Below, one piece after another: positions 7,228-15,834 of a stretch of 64,000 nucleotides of DNA. The notes below the pieces were generated by a model. It was given only the letters and a program-made list of their open reading frames with translations. It did not search any database and was not told where the DNA came from. The stretch comes from Veillonella denticariosi JCM 15641. Its GTDB lineage: Bacteria > Bacillota > Negativicutes > Veillonellales > Veillonellaceae. The stretch is from positions 124,001 through 188,000 of the forward strand of contig NZ_PPDB01000001.1 of NCBI RefSeq assembly GCF_002959855.1, in the 5' to 3' direction. Each line of letters starts with the position of its first letter. Within the stretch, counting starts at the first letter, position 1. Made by a program: the position numbers and the translations under genes.

Positions 7228-9648
7228 TTACTGCAAATCTTTAGGAACTCTCAGTTGTTTCCAATTATCCAGTTCCGGTATTTCCAGCGTATTAATGGTT
7301 TTTTGAATCCAATAGTTTAACGATATTTCGTTATCGAAGTAGTGCTCAAATAGATATGCGTTTCCAGGGGTATTCTGTTGTTCACCGTTTTCGTCGATGT
7401 GATGGCGTACGGATTCTTTCAGATACAGCTGCACTCTGAACAGATGAGCGGAATTGCCGCGAAAGATGAAGTACGACGGTCCGATGAAGTCGTGCGTGCG
7501 GATGTTGATTTGCTTATACTGTTTATCGTTGAGGCCTTGCAGTGCTGTTTGAATCATGGCGCCGGCGTCATCGTATTCTTCGAGCAGAAACGGTTCCTGA
7601 TCCACATCAAGCACATAATGCCAAGTCGGTTGCGATTTTTCGCTTTCAAGGGCCCACTCGTCGGATAATGCGGCTATGGTGCGATCTTCATAGATCGTGT
7701 GTAGAAGTGTCCGCACCGATTCGATATCCAGCACGGCCTTATAGGTGATTTCCTGACCTTCCGTTTCGGTATAACCGTATAATCGTACCTGGTACTTGTT
7801 ATTCGGGAGAGGCTGTGCCTCCAGTTTATTGAGATTGCGGAGCGTATTCGGAATGGACAGGAAATGATTGTAAAAGCTGAGCATCATGCGTTGATGTTTC
7901 TGTAATGCTGTCTCAATCGTATTCCAATCGTATAATGTGGTCTCCCAGGGATTATCATCCGTATCAACGGCAAGGCGTGCTCCGAATTGCGGCCATGCTG
8001 CGGGGGCCGGACGTGCGGGCGACACGGATTCCGTGTAACCTTCCCTATAGTGCCAATGTCCGTCAATTTCTTCAAAGGTCTGCAGGCGATCCGCCGCTTC
8101 ATCATCGACGGGAAAACTCCGCATTTCTTCATCGCAATTGGCCTTGTGGGACAGGATGTACTGATGGGAGCTTTCATAATAATGAACGGCCATATCAAGA
8201 TCAGGGGTGCCTGTAACATATCCTTTTTCATAAGCGTAGCCAAGGGCGACACGCGTCAAGGCGCGGGTAATGTCGTAAAAAAGAACGCGATCCTCTTTTT
8301 CAAGGGCGCGGGTTTCCTCCTCCAAGACGCGCAGCAATGACTGGACGGCGAATCGGGTATTTTGCGAAACGCCCAATCCATGCAGCCGTATATAGGCTAT
8401 GTAGGGCAGGGCGAATATGAACCGGTCCTTTGTGGCCGCCGTATGGGTTAAATCCGCAATGAGCCCCCAGTCCAACGGCAGATGTCCTATGTGAAAAATA
8501 TATCCGAAGGCCGCCTGCAGCGCCGCATAGCCGGCATCGTTGAAATTTTTTGTGGCGGCTTTTCGATAGAGTCCTATGGCTTTAATCGGGTCATAGGGAA
8601 TCGTGGCGCGCAAATTCTGTATATCATAGAAATGGTAATAATAGTCCGCCAATTCGGCGATGCACTCCGGTTGTCCCAAAGCGACACCCTTCGTAAACCA
8701 TGTGAAAGCATCTTCGTAGCGGCCGTTTTCGTGACAGTCGAGACCCGTATAGAGCATCATCGTCGGATTTCCCAGCTCCGCAGCGGTTCGTGCAACACGC
8801 CGTGCATTGTCATGGTCACCTTCGTCGATGTAAATATTCCTGAGATTGCCCTGAAACATGGCCAGTTTATTATCTAAGGCCTTGTTGAACCAAAACTTCG
8901 CCGCATTCAGTGCTTTTGTATGCAATGCTTTGTCCGTCACGGTTCCTTGCAGCGCCGCGATACCGTCCTGAATATTGCGACTCTGAAAGACCCGCTGTAA
9001 TCGATTAGACCACTTTGAATCTGTGGGCTCCAGTAATGTTCTGGCCGCATCGATACGCCGGTCATCGCGCCAGAAAAATACGTTGCCGATGATGTACTGG
9101 CAGTACGCGTCGCCTTGCTGGGCGTACTCGTATACGATGTTGAAAGCATCATCAAAAGACAGCTCTATATCCTTTTTTACCGTAGGTGTGACAGAGCCGG
9201 CAATGCGCAATGTCTGTAAGGTACCGATAGGACTATGTCGGCGAATGCTGTCGTGAAGGCATTGGTATGTACGCATGTTGTCTTCAGGAAATCCGGACTC
9301 CTCCCATGTAAAGTGAGGACCTGCATAGACTCGAGCCAATAGGGCGTACGCATCACCGAGTTCGCGATTTTCCGGATTTTTTAACAGAATCGATAATTCC
9401 TGATCGATTTCAGCAGCTCCAGCAGCTTCAGCATTTTCACTAGTTTCAGCATTTTCAGTTGATCCGGTGGGGGCGGTATATGTTGCCACATCCCTGCGTA
9501 AGCCGTGATGTGTTGTATGGTTGTCGATACTTTGATTATTTACAATTAACTCTAAACGGCGTAAACCCTCTTGAGCTTGCTTTGGATCGTAAGACGTAAA
9601 AATCATGTGGAAGACCTCTTGCAGGCGGTCTGTGAAATATTGCCCCAT
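7228..9648 (-). CDS. large Sel1/TPR-like repeat protein of unknown function
   Basis: 806 residues from the ATG at 9648, chosen because AAAGGAG lies just before it. An upstream in-frame ATG at 9747 would run through a hairpin repeat. No signal peptide is seen, so it is probably cytoplasmic. The middle part (about residues 150-480) holds helical repeats resembling Sel1/TPR units, e.g. A-x4-Y-A-Q-Q-G-D-A-x-C-Q-Y and F-T-K-G-V-A-L-G-Q-P-E-C. A short low-complexity Ala/Glu/Thr/Ser linker is present near residues 80-100. The C-terminal 230 residues show no repeat and match nothing I know. Sel1-like proteins are scaffolds for protein-protein contacts, but the partner here is unknown. The gene stands alone. 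Confidence 0.8.
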   Translation of the reverse strand: MGQYFTDRLQEVFHMIFTSYDPKQAQEGLRRLELIVNNQSIDNHTTHHGLRRDVATYTAPTGSTENAETSENAEAAGAAEIDQELSILLKNPENRELGDAYALLARVYAGPHFTWEESGFPEDNMRTYQCLHDSIRRHSPIGTLQTLRIAGSVTPTVKKDIELSFDDAFNIVYEYAQQGDAYCQYIIGNVFFWRDDRRIDAARTLLEPTDSKWSNRLQRVFQSRNIQDGIAALQGTVTDKALHTKALNAAKFWFNKALDNKLAMFQGNLRNIYIDEGDHDNARRVARTAAELGNPTMMLYTGLDCHENGRYEDAFTWFTKGVALGQPECIAELADYYYHFYDIQNLRATIPYDPIKAIGLYRKAATKNFNDAGYAALQAAFGYIFHIGHLPLDWGLIADLTHTAATKDRFIFALPYIAYIRLHGLGVSQNTRFAVQSLLRVLEEETRALEKEDRVLFYDITRALTRVALGYAYEKGYVTGTPDLDMAVHYYESSHQYILSHKANCDEEMRSFPVDDEAADRLQTFEEIDGHWHYREGYTESVSPARPAPAAWPQFGARLAVDTDDNPWETTLYDWNTIETALQKHQRMMLSFYNHFLSIPNTLRNLNKLEAQPLPNNKYQVRLYGYTETEGQEITYKAVLDIESVRTLLHTIYEDRTIAALSDEWALESEKSQPTWHYVLDVDQEPFLLEEYDDAGAMIQTALQGLNDKQYKQINIRTHDFIGPSYFIFRGNSAHLFRVQLYLKESVRHHIDENGEQQNTPGNAYLFEHYFDNEISLNYWIQKTINTLEIPELDNWKQLRVPKDLQ

Positions 9649-9712
9649 AAGGACTCCTTTCGTTTTTAACATTTCATATTTATTATATACCGAATCCATT
9701 AGTGGCGGTAGA

Positions 9713-9787
9713 GTGATGGGGTCCTCTCTAAAAGCCTCCAAGGCCACCGCTACGCCGCCAAGTCGTTTTTAGAGAGAACCCCATCAC
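9713..9787 (-). repeat. hairpin repeat unit, copy 1 (minus orientation)
   Basis: Arms of about 20 bases, GTGATGGGGTCCTCTC on one side and GAGAGAACCCCATCAC on the other, enclose a 32-base loop. On the minus strand the loop reads CGACTTGGCGGCGTAGCGG then TGGCCTTGGAGGC. The loop matches that of the unit at 10094-10168 although the arms differ. It lies 65-140 bases upstream of the Sel1-like gene. Confidence 0.85.
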
Positions 9788-9852
9788 CACAAACCACGGT
9801 TGGGATTGCAGTAAATAATAAATATAAAATTTCTAAAGATCGTCGGGGAGAA

Positions 9853-9938
9853 GCGTGTTAGCGATACAAACAAAATAAACCTTTAGCGGACGTAGGTAGA
9901 TAGAAAAAAATAAAGGCACCTCTAAAAAAACGACTTGA
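9853..9938 (+). repeat. direct repeat, copy A
   Basis: A segment with GTTAGCGATACAAACAAA, AACCTTTAGCGG, GGTAGATAGAAAAA and AATAAAGGCACCTCT that recurs at about 10038-10123 with few differences. It ends in a truncated hairpin unit (CGACTTGACA). Confidence 0.85.
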
Positions 9939-10037
9939 CATACCATTTTTCTTCCTATACAAAACAATAACCCTATTTGCTGTAGTTTGTAAAAAAAATA
10001 AATCCTCGAGGAAAACGACTTGGCGGCTCCTAAAAAC

Positions 10038-10123
10038 GCGTTAGCGATACAAACAAAATAAACCTTTAGCGGTGGCCATAGGTAGATAGAAAAAATAAAG
10101 ACACCTCTTGAAAAATGACTTGG
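10038..10123 (+). repeat. direct repeat, copy B
   Basis: Second copy of the segment at 9853-9938. Here it runs into a complete hairpin unit rather than a truncated one. Confidence 0.85.
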
Positions 10124-10168
10124 CGCCGAAGGGGTGGCCTCGGAGGCTTTTCAAGAGGTGTCTTTATT
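10094..10168 (+). repeat. hairpin repeat unit, copy 2, and likely terminator of the upstream-facing glnH-like gene
   Basis: Perfect arms AATAAAGACACCTCTTG / CAAGAGGTGTCTTTATT plus AAAA/TTTT enclose GACTTGGCGCCGAAGG and GGTGGCCTCGGAGGC. On the minus strand the right arm is followed by T-rich sequence, so it can terminate the minus-strand gene ending at 10197. Confidence 0.85.
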
Positions 10169-10196
10169 GATAGCGTACTAAGCGCACGTTAAAGGG

Positions 10197-10979
10197 TTAT
10201 TTTTTTGTATAATCTCCGAACCATTTATCGTAGATTTTTTGGTATGTGCCGTCTTCTTTAAGTTCTTTGAGTGCTTTGTTAACAGCTTGTTGCAGTTCGG
10301 TGTTGCCTTTTTTCACGCCCAGTACGGTGCCCGGGGATTGTGTAGGTTCGCCTACGAGTTTAAGGTCTTTGTCGGCGCCTTGTTTCAGGTAGTACATGGC
10401 AACAGCGTTGTCGAGGATAGCACCGTCAATGGTGCCGGCTTTTAATTCCATGAAGATATTCGCATTGGAATCGATTTCTTTTACCGTCGTTCCCGGAATT
10501 TTATGCGCCATTTCTACAGGGATCGTACCGATCTGAACACCTACGGTTTTATTGGCTAATTCATCCATGTTGTGAATCGTGTCGTTGTCCTTGCGTACGA
10601 CCGTGATAAAGCCGCCCTGATCGAAGTATACGTCTGAGAATTCCAATGCTTTTTCCCGTTCCGGTGTCGCATTGATGCCTGCCGCAATCATGTCAATATC
10701 GCCGGACTGAACAGCCGGAATCAAAGCGTCGAAACCCATGGATTTGAATTCCATTTTCATGCCCAGTTTTTTAGCGATTGCTTCGGACAGATCAACATCG
10801 AAGCCCACATATTTATCGCCTTCCGTAAATTCAAACGGCGGGAACGTCGTCTCGGAACCTACGCGTAATACGCCCTCCTGTTGAGTCATTTTACCTTTTT
10901 CGCTGCCGCAACCGGCCAGAATTCCCATTGCCGCTACAGCTACGAGGGCGAGGGCAGTCAATTTTTTGAACTTGAACAT
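10197..10979 (-). CDS. amino-acid ABC transporter substrate-binding lipoprotein
   Basis: 260 residues. The N-terminus is a lipoprotein signal with lipobox L-A-G-C near residue 24, so the mature protein should be lipid-anchored. The remainder is a family 3 periplasmic binding protein: T-F-P-P-F-E-F near the start of the domain, Y-V-G-F-D-V-D-L, and D-M-I-A-A-G-I-N-A-T-P-E-R motif, typical of glutamine, arginine or cystine binders. No permease or ATPase is adjacent, so the partner subunits must be encoded elsewhere. AGGAGG precedes the start. The ligand cannot be told from sequence. Confidence 0.93.
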   Translation of the reverse strand: MFKFKKLTALALVAVAAMGILAGCGSEKGKMTQQEGVLRVGSETTFPPFEFTEGDKYVGFDVDLSEAIAKKLGMKMEFKSMGFDALIPAVQSGDIDMIAAGINATPEREKALEFSDVYFDQGGFITVVRKDNDTIHNMDELANKTVGVQIGTIPVEMAHKIPGTTVKEIDSNANIFMELKAGTIDGAILDNAVAMYYLKQGADKDLKLVGEPTQSPGTVLGVKKGNTELQQAVNKALKELKEDGTYQKIYDKWFGDYTKK

Positions 10980-11043
10980 AATATCCTCCTAAACCATGTC
11001 ATAAACGTCGGTTTCTACAAATCTGATTATATTGTACGGAATT

Positions 11044-11073
11044 TTGTAACAATAGGCAATAACATTGTATAAT
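11044..11073 (+). promoter_or_regulatory. predicted promoter for the M20 amidohydrolase/HAD pair
   Basis: TTGTAA, 18 bases, TATAAT. The -10 is perfect and the -35 is partial. It lies about 40 bases upstream of the ATG at 11110. Confidence 0.6.
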
Positions 11074-11109
11074 TAAAGGTATTAAATCACGATTTTTCAG
11101 GAGGTGCAT

Positions 11110-12291
11110 ATGTCCCGTATCGATACGTTCCGTTCCGCTTGTGAAAGCTTCGTGCAGGATGCTTTCACGATCAATTATACATTGGCGAAGAATCCGGAGA
11201 TTTCCGGCTGCGAGTTTGAGTCCGTTAAAACCATCGGCGCCGTTCTGGAAAAGCACGGCATTCCCGTTACCTATGAATTCTGCGATTTGCCGACCGCGTT
11301 TAAGGCGTCCGCTGTGAAAGTAGAGAACCCTCAGGGGCGTCTGGCGATTCTCTGTGAATACGACGCACTGCCTGAGGTGGGGCATGCGTGCGGCCATTGC
11401 GCCAGCGGGTCCATGAGCGTATTGGCGGCTCTAGCGTTACATAAAATGCAGGAGGACGGCGCGGCTTTCACCATGGATATCGATATTATCGGGACCCCTG
11501 ACGAGGAGGCGAAGGGGTGCAAGGTCGATATGTGCAATGCCGGCGTGTTCAAGGAATATGATTTGGCGATTATGGTGCATCTCGACGGAAAGGAAACACG
11601 GCCAAACTCGCAGTTTCTCGCCCTCGACTGCTTCCGTGCTCAGTTCCACGGCAAGCCGGCCCATGCGGCAGAGGAGCCCTGGAACGGCGTTAATGCGGTG
11701 AACGGTGTGCAGCTGGCGATTCACGCGATGGATATGCTGCGTCAACAGGTGCGGCCGGAGACGCGTATCGGTACATGGATTATCGCCGGCGGTACCGCAT
11801 CTAACGTGATTCCTCCGTTCGGTGAGCTGGAGGTGACGGTACGCCATACGGAGCGGGAGTACCTGAACGGTGTATCTCAACAGATTCAACAGATTTTTGA
11901 AGGGGCGGCGCTCTGTACGGGAACGACCGTGGATTATGCGTTTTACGGAAATTCCTATGACAGCATGAATCAGAATGAGCGGGGCACACATCTCATCGAA
12001 GAGGTGATGACGGAACTCGGCATTGATTTCGAACCGGGACCGGCCGATATCGGGGGCAGTTCGGATATCGGTAATGTGAGCTTTCAATGTGCGGCCTTTC
12101 ATCCGAAACTTCGCCTGGCCGGTGAAGAGAAGGTGTGCCACTCGAAAGAATTTGCAGCTGCCATGCTGGAGCCGACCATTGAAAAAACAATCCGCGACGG
12201 CGCCGGCATTATCGGCGGGACCTTGCTGCATGTGATGGATGAACCGCAGGTGATGACGGATATTGTAGCGGAGTTTAGGGAGGTCATATGA
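11110..12291 (+). CDS. M20-family amidohydrolase (AbgB/PM20D2-like)
   Basis: 393 residues from ATG 11110, which is preceded by CAGGAGG. A GTG at 11104 is too close to that site. The metal-binding box E-Y-D-A-L-P-E-V-G-H-A-C-G-H and T-P-D-E-E-A (catalytic and ligand Glu pair) identify a di-metal peptidase M20 of the aminoacylase/aminobenzoyl-glutamate hydrolase type. The lid domain has H-G-K-P-A-H-A-A. These enzymes cleave N-acyl amino acids or small dipeptides in the cytoplasm. The gene overlaps the HAD phosphatase by ATGA, so both are translated together. The substrate is unknown. Confidence 0.9.
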   Translation: MSRIDTFRSACESFVQDAFTINYTLAKNPEISGCEFESVKTIGAVLEKHGIPVTYEFCDLPTAFKASAVKVENPQGRLAILCEYDALPEVGHACGHCASGSMSVLAALALHKMQEDGAAFTMDIDIIGTPDEEAKGCKVDMCNAGVFKEYDLAIMVHLDGKETRPNSQFLALDCFRAQFHGKPAHAAEEPWNGVNAVNGVQLAIHAMDMLRQQVRPETRIGTWIIAGGTASNVIPPFGELEVTVRHTEREYLNGVSQQIQQIFEGAALCTGTTVDYAFYGNSYDSMNQNERGTHLIEEVMTELGIDFEPGPADIGGSSDIGNVSFQCAAFHPKLRLAGEEKVCHSKEFAAAMLEPTIEKTIRDGAGIIGGTLLHVMDEPQVMTDIVAEFREVI

Positions 12292-13379
12292 TTCACTCAG
12301 ACAATTTAACGGTTCAAAACTATATTGGCCTCACCGGTGACAAGCCGATCCGATTCATCGTTTCCGATGTGGACGGTACTTTGGTCAATGATGCGAAGAT
12401 AATCGACCCGGAGGTGGTGGATGCCGTTCGTGCCGCCCGTGAAAGCGGTATTCGCGTTGCTATCGCCAGCGGTCGGGCGTGGAATGAAATGCATAATGTT
12501 ATTGACGCATTGCCTTGTTTGCGGTACTTTATGTGTACCAACGGGGCGTACGTCATCGATAAGGATGAAAATAAAAACCTGTTTCATATCGCCTTTGATA
12601 AGAAGCAGGCGCTATATTTGCTGCGCAAACTTCTTGCGTATGGCGTGTACGTGGAGGCTTATGTGAAGGACGAAATCTTCGGCATGTATCCTCCGTCGCG
12701 ATGTATCACGCCTGAACGGTTAACCTCGTGCATTTGTGATCGTCGTGAGGAGTCGACTGACATAGTATCCGGCACATCGATAGACGGGAATCAATCCGTA
12801 TCCGTCGGAGTCAATCATAATTCGGTGAATGGAGGGTTGTCGGATTGCGAGACGGAGCAGTCTACGTTCTTTTTTCGTCCGAATATCCGCCCTTTCATCC
12901 TGGAGACCCGTACCATGGTTTGTGATTTGTTATCTCATATGGAATCCTTAGATGAAGGGCCAGAGAAAATCCAAATTTTCTACGGTGATGAACCGATGCG
13001 TCAGCGCATTTTACAGGACCTGCGTGACGACTATCAGGGATTGGCTCATGACGGAACGGGGCGGGAGCGCTTTTACGATGTGCTGCTGTCCAGTGAGGGC
13101 AATCTGGAATTCGTGTTGCCTCATACTACAAAAGGTACGGCTGTGGAGGCGTTGACACAGCACTGGAGCTTCAGTCCTGACGAGGTGATGACGATCGGCG
13201 ACAGTGAAAATGATCTGTCCATGTTGCGCTTTGCCGGAGCCGGCGTGGCCATGGGCAATGCAAATGCCGATATAAAAGAAGCGGCCCGCTATGAAACGAC
13301 GGATAATAACCACCACGGTGTGGAAAGAGCCATTTACTCGGCAATTGCATATAATGAGGCGTTTCATAAACCGCGATGA
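12288..13379 (+). CDS. Cof-type HAD-superfamily phosphatase
   Basis: 363 residues. Motif I is D-V-D-G-T-L-V (residues 27-33) with the nucleophilic and acid/base aspartates, and the C-terminal I-G-D-S-E-N-D binds magnesium, the hallmarks of Cof/YwpJ-like HAD hydrolases, which dephosphorylate sugar phosphates, FMN or similar compounds. It is about 90 residues longer than the usual 270. The extra length includes a Ser/Asn/Gly-rich, low-complexity stretch near residues 150-190 inside the cap domain. It is coupled to the M20 gene by a 4-base overlap. Confidence 0.88.
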   Translation: MIHSDNLTVQNYIGLTGDKPIRFIVSDVDGTLVNDAKIIDPEVVDAVRAARESGIRVAIASGRAWNEMHNVIDALPCLRYFMCTNGAYVIDKDENKNLFHIAFDKKQALYLLRKLLAYGVYVEAYVKDEIFGMYPPSRCITPERLTSCICDRREESTDIVSGTSIDGNQSVSVGVNHNSVNGGLSDCETEQSTFFFRPNIRPFILETRTMVCDLLSHMESLDEGPEKIQIFYGDEPMRQRILQDLRDDYQGLAHDGTGRERFYDVLLSSEGNLEFVLPHTTKGTAVEALTQHWSFSPDEVMTIGDSENDLSMLRFAGAGVAMGNANADIKEAARYETTDNNHHGVERAIYSAIAYNEAFHKPR

Positions 13380-13511
13380 AATGTGATGATTCGCGATCGT
13401 CACGGATAAATTGGTTTCCCCTAAATAATTGGTGTCTGCTCATCGGAATTAATTGTTTTGCGTAAGCGTTATAGGAACGGAAGGTAGAAGTTGACTGAAA
13501 GGAGGCTGCGC

Positions 13512-13748
13512 ATGGGAAAAATAAAATTCCATATTGATGATACCTGTGTCAAATGCGGTGCCTGTGCTGTAGACTGCCCTGTTCAGTGCATAACGGAAGG
13601 TGCTGTCAAGTTTATCATTGGCAAGGGTTGTATCTCCTGCGGGGACTGTTATTCCATCTGTCCCGTAGGCGCCGTCAAGATGGTAAAATCGGATTCCGTT
13701 AAGATGGTAAGACTTAAGGAAGATGCAAAAGAAGATGGTAGAGATTAA
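13512..13748 (+). CDS. 2[4Fe-4S] ferredoxin
   Basis: 78 residues from ATG 13512, chosen because AAAGGAGG precedes it. Two C-x2-C-x2-C-x3-C-P motifs (C-V-K-C-G-A-C-A-V-D-C-P and C-I-S-C-G-D-C-Y-S-I-C-P) bind two 4Fe-4S clusters, as in clostridial ferredoxins. It carries low-potential electrons in the cytoplasm. The C-terminal 25 residues are a charged tail beyond the usual 55-residue core. No redox partner is next to it. Confidence 0.93.
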   Translation: MGKIKFHIDDTCVKCGACAVDCPVQCITEGAVKFIIGKGCISCGDCYSICPVGAVKMVKSDSVKMVRLKEDAKEDGRD

Positions 13749-14033
13749 ATGCTAACTGGTAACTGCCGGCATTTAATACCGGTGATTAGTTACTGGATGT
13801 TAATTCTTATACTACATAGAATTGGTAATTAGAATGGGTAATGGAATAATCCGAACGTTTAAAAGTTTCGTGAAACTTTCATACGGAACATGTAGAGGCG
13901 AAAAGGCGCCTATGGTATAATAAACTGTAATGAAAACAGGCATTTGTCTGATAAACTCACTTTCGTACAGAAATGTATAACCTATAGAAATCAGTGAATT
14001 TACTTTCACAAATAGATGCATACGGAGGAAGGC
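13749..14033. promoter_or_regulatory. guaA upstream region with extended -10 promoter and hairpins
   Basis: 285 bases without a gene. TGGTATAAT at 13913-13921 is an extended -10 element, giving a leader of about 105 bases. Upstream are inverted repeats GTAACT-N-CCGG ... CCGG-N-AGTTAC (about 13760-13795), AAAGTTTC/GAAACTTT (13862-13879) and AGGCG/CGCCT (about 13895-13910). I looked for a purine riboswitch core and did not find one. Confidence 0.5.
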
Positions 14034-15569
14034 ATGGAAAATAAGGAATTTGTTATTGTTGTTGATTTTGGCGGCCAGTACAATCAGCTGATCGCGCGCC
14101 GCGTTCGTGAAAATCACGTATACTGCGAAGTATATCCATACAACAAGGCATTGGGAAAAATTAAGGAACTGAAACCGCAAGGGATTATCTTTACGGGCGG
14201 ACCTAACAGCGTGTACGAAGAAAATTCCCCGAAAATCGATAAAGAGATTTTTGAACTCGGTATTCCTGTCCTAGGCATGTGCTACGGTATGCAATTTATG
14301 GCACATACATTGGGTGGCGAAGTTAAATCTGCGGACAACCGTGAATTCGGCAAAACACCTACTAAAGTGGACACTACATCTCCATTGTTCAAAGGCTTGG
14401 AAGAAGACCAAGTTGTTTGGATGTCCCATGTTGACTATGTAGCAAAGGTTCCTGAAGGCTTTGAAATTGTTGCACATACTAAGGATTGCCCTGTGGCATC
14501 CATGCAAAATACAGAACGCAAACTATATGCTATGCAATACCATGCAGAAGTATTGCACACTGAACATGGTAAAGAAATGCTTCACAACTTCCTGTACGAA
14601 GTATGTGGTTTCACAGGCACATGGACAATGGCAAACTATGCAAAAACTGCTATTGAAGACATCCGTAACACTGTAGGCGATGGCAAAGTATTATTGGCAT
14701 TGTCCGGCGGTGTAGACAGCTCCGTTGCGGCAGCACTTATCTCTAAAGCTGTAGGCGACCAATTGACTTGTATCTTTGTTGACCATGGTTTAATGCGTAA
14801 AAACGAAGGCGATGAAGTTGAAGCAGCTTTCAAAGATTCCGGCATGCATTTCATCCGTGTCGATGCAGAAAAACGTTTCTTAGATAAATTAGCCGGTCTT
14901 GAAGATCCAGAAGCGAAGCGTAAAGCTATCGGTGAAGAATTTATCCGCGTATTTGAAGACGAAGGCCGTAAAATCGGTTCCGTTGACTTCTTAGCGCAAG
15001 GTACAATCTACCCTGACGTTATCGAGTCCGGTACCGGTGAAGCGGAAGTTATCAAATCTCACCACAACGTAGGCGGCTTGCCTGCAGTTGTAGACTTTAA
15101 AGGCCTTATCGAACCATTGCGCAACCTCTTCAAAGACGAAGTACGTGAACTCGGTTCTGAATTAGGTTTGGCTGATTACCTCGTATGGCGTCAACCATTC
15201 CCGGGACCCGGCCTTGCTATCCGTGTAATGGGCGATATTACAAAGGAAAAACTCGATATTCTGCGTGATGCGGATGCCATTTTCCGTGAAGAAATCGCGA
15301 AAGCCGGACTTGATCGCAGCATCAATCAGTACTTTGCCGTATTAACATCCACACGTACCGTAGGCGTTATGGGTGACTTCCGTACATACGATTATACATT
15401 GGCATTGCGTGGCGTAACGACAACAGACTTCATGACCGCTGACTGGGCACGCATCCCTTACGACGTATTGGATACAATCTCCCGTCGTATCGTAAACGAA
15501 GTACAACACATCAACCGCATCGTGTACGATATTACATCTAAACCACCTGCTACAATTGAGTGGGAATAA
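14034..15569 (+). CDS. guaA: GMP synthase (glutamine-hydrolysing)
   Basis: 511 residues from ATG 14034, preceded by GGAGGAAGGC. An upstream in-frame ATG at 14016 lacks a site. The class I glutamine amidotransferase domain shows G-M-C-Y-G-M-Q with the catalytic Cys, and Y-H-A-E for the triad. The ATP pyrophosphatase P-loop L-S-G-G-V-D-S-S follows, and the protein ends P-P-A-T-I-E-W-E as in other GuaA. It converts XMP to GMP using glutamine and ATP. The AT-rich defence island begins right behind it; the 3' end of guaA is a known insertion site for genomic islands in several bacteria. Confidence 0.98.
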   Translation: MENKEFVIVVDFGGQYNQLIARRVRENHVYCEVYPYNKALGKIKELKPQGIIFTGGPNSVYEENSPKIDKEIFELGIPVLGMCYGMQFMAHTLGGEVKSADNREFGKTPTKVDTTSPLFKGLEEDQVVWMSHVDYVAKVPEGFEIVAHTKDCPVASMQNTERKLYAMQYHAEVLHTEHGKEMLHNFLYEVCGFTGTWTMANYAKTAIEDIRNTVGDGKVLLALSGGVDSSVAAALISKAVGDQLTCIFVDHGLMRKNEGDEVEAAFKDSGMHFIRVDAEKRFLDKLAGLEDPEAKRKAIGEEFIRVFEDEGRKIGSVDFLAQGTIYPDVIESGTGEAEVIKSHHNVGGLPAVVDFKGLIEPLRNLFKDEVRELGSELGLADYLVWRQPFPGPGLAIRVMGDITKEKLDILRDADAIFREEIAKAGLDRSINQYFAVLTSTRTVGVMGDFRTYDYTLALRGVTTTDFMTADWARIPYDVLDTISRRIVNEVQHINRIVYDITSKPPATIEWE

Positions 15570-15680
15570 TAAGAAATATTGATTTTAAATTCATTAACTA
15601 AACTTTTGAGTAATATTTACTTTAACTGAAAGGTAAAAGAATAGGTTTGAAAGGGAGAGTTTTGGATTTAAAGAGTGCAT

Positions 15681-15713
15681 AAAAGCCTCCCATCATTTTG
15701 GTGGGAGGCTTTT
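15681..15713 (+). terminator. guaA intrinsic terminator
   Basis: The perfect stem AAAAGCCTCCCA / TGGGAGGCTTTT with a CATTTTGG-type loop lies 110 bases after guaA and separates it from the CBASS operon. Confidence 0.85.
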
Positions 15714-15763
15714 GTACAGAAGTGAGTAATAAAATGTAATTTAGTTATTTGGTGTTATAACAA

Positions 15764-15794
15764 TTGAAAGAATTTTTGTGATTTTTTTTATTAT
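15764..15794 (+). promoter_or_regulatory. possible promoter of the CBASS operon
   Basis: TTGAAA, 19 bases, TATTAT, about 40 bases upstream of the first gene. The spacing is long, so this is a weak call. Confidence 0.35.
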
Positions 15795-15834
15795 GTTAAA
15801 GTTAGGCGAAAAAATATGAAAAGAGGAGTATAGT

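Larger units (their letters stand above)
9649..10196. repeat. gene-free patch of hairpin repeats and a duplicated segment
   Basis: 548 bases with no supported gene. It holds two full hairpin units (9713-9787 and 10094-10168), two fragments of the same unit (about 9909-9938 and 9998-10030) and a direct repeat of about 85 bases (about 9853-9938 and 10038-10123) that contains GTTAGCGATACAAAC and AACCTTTAGCGG. All units share GACTTGGCG-like and polyT-adjacent parts. The 10 kb end also serves as the likely terminator of the gene for the amino-acid binding protein. Confidence 0.85.

Noticed and set aside
9649-9747. Upstream extension of the Sel1-like protein to ATG 9747
   Set aside because: The extension runs into a hairpin repeat, while ATG 9648 has AAAGGAG directly before it.
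11437-12231. 264-codon antisense ORF opposite the M20 amidohydrolase
   Set aside because: It lies wholly antisense to a convincing gene and has no family features.
13749-14033. Purine riboswitch upstream of guaA
   Set aside because: The hairpins present do not show the conserved three-way junction core of purine riboswitches.
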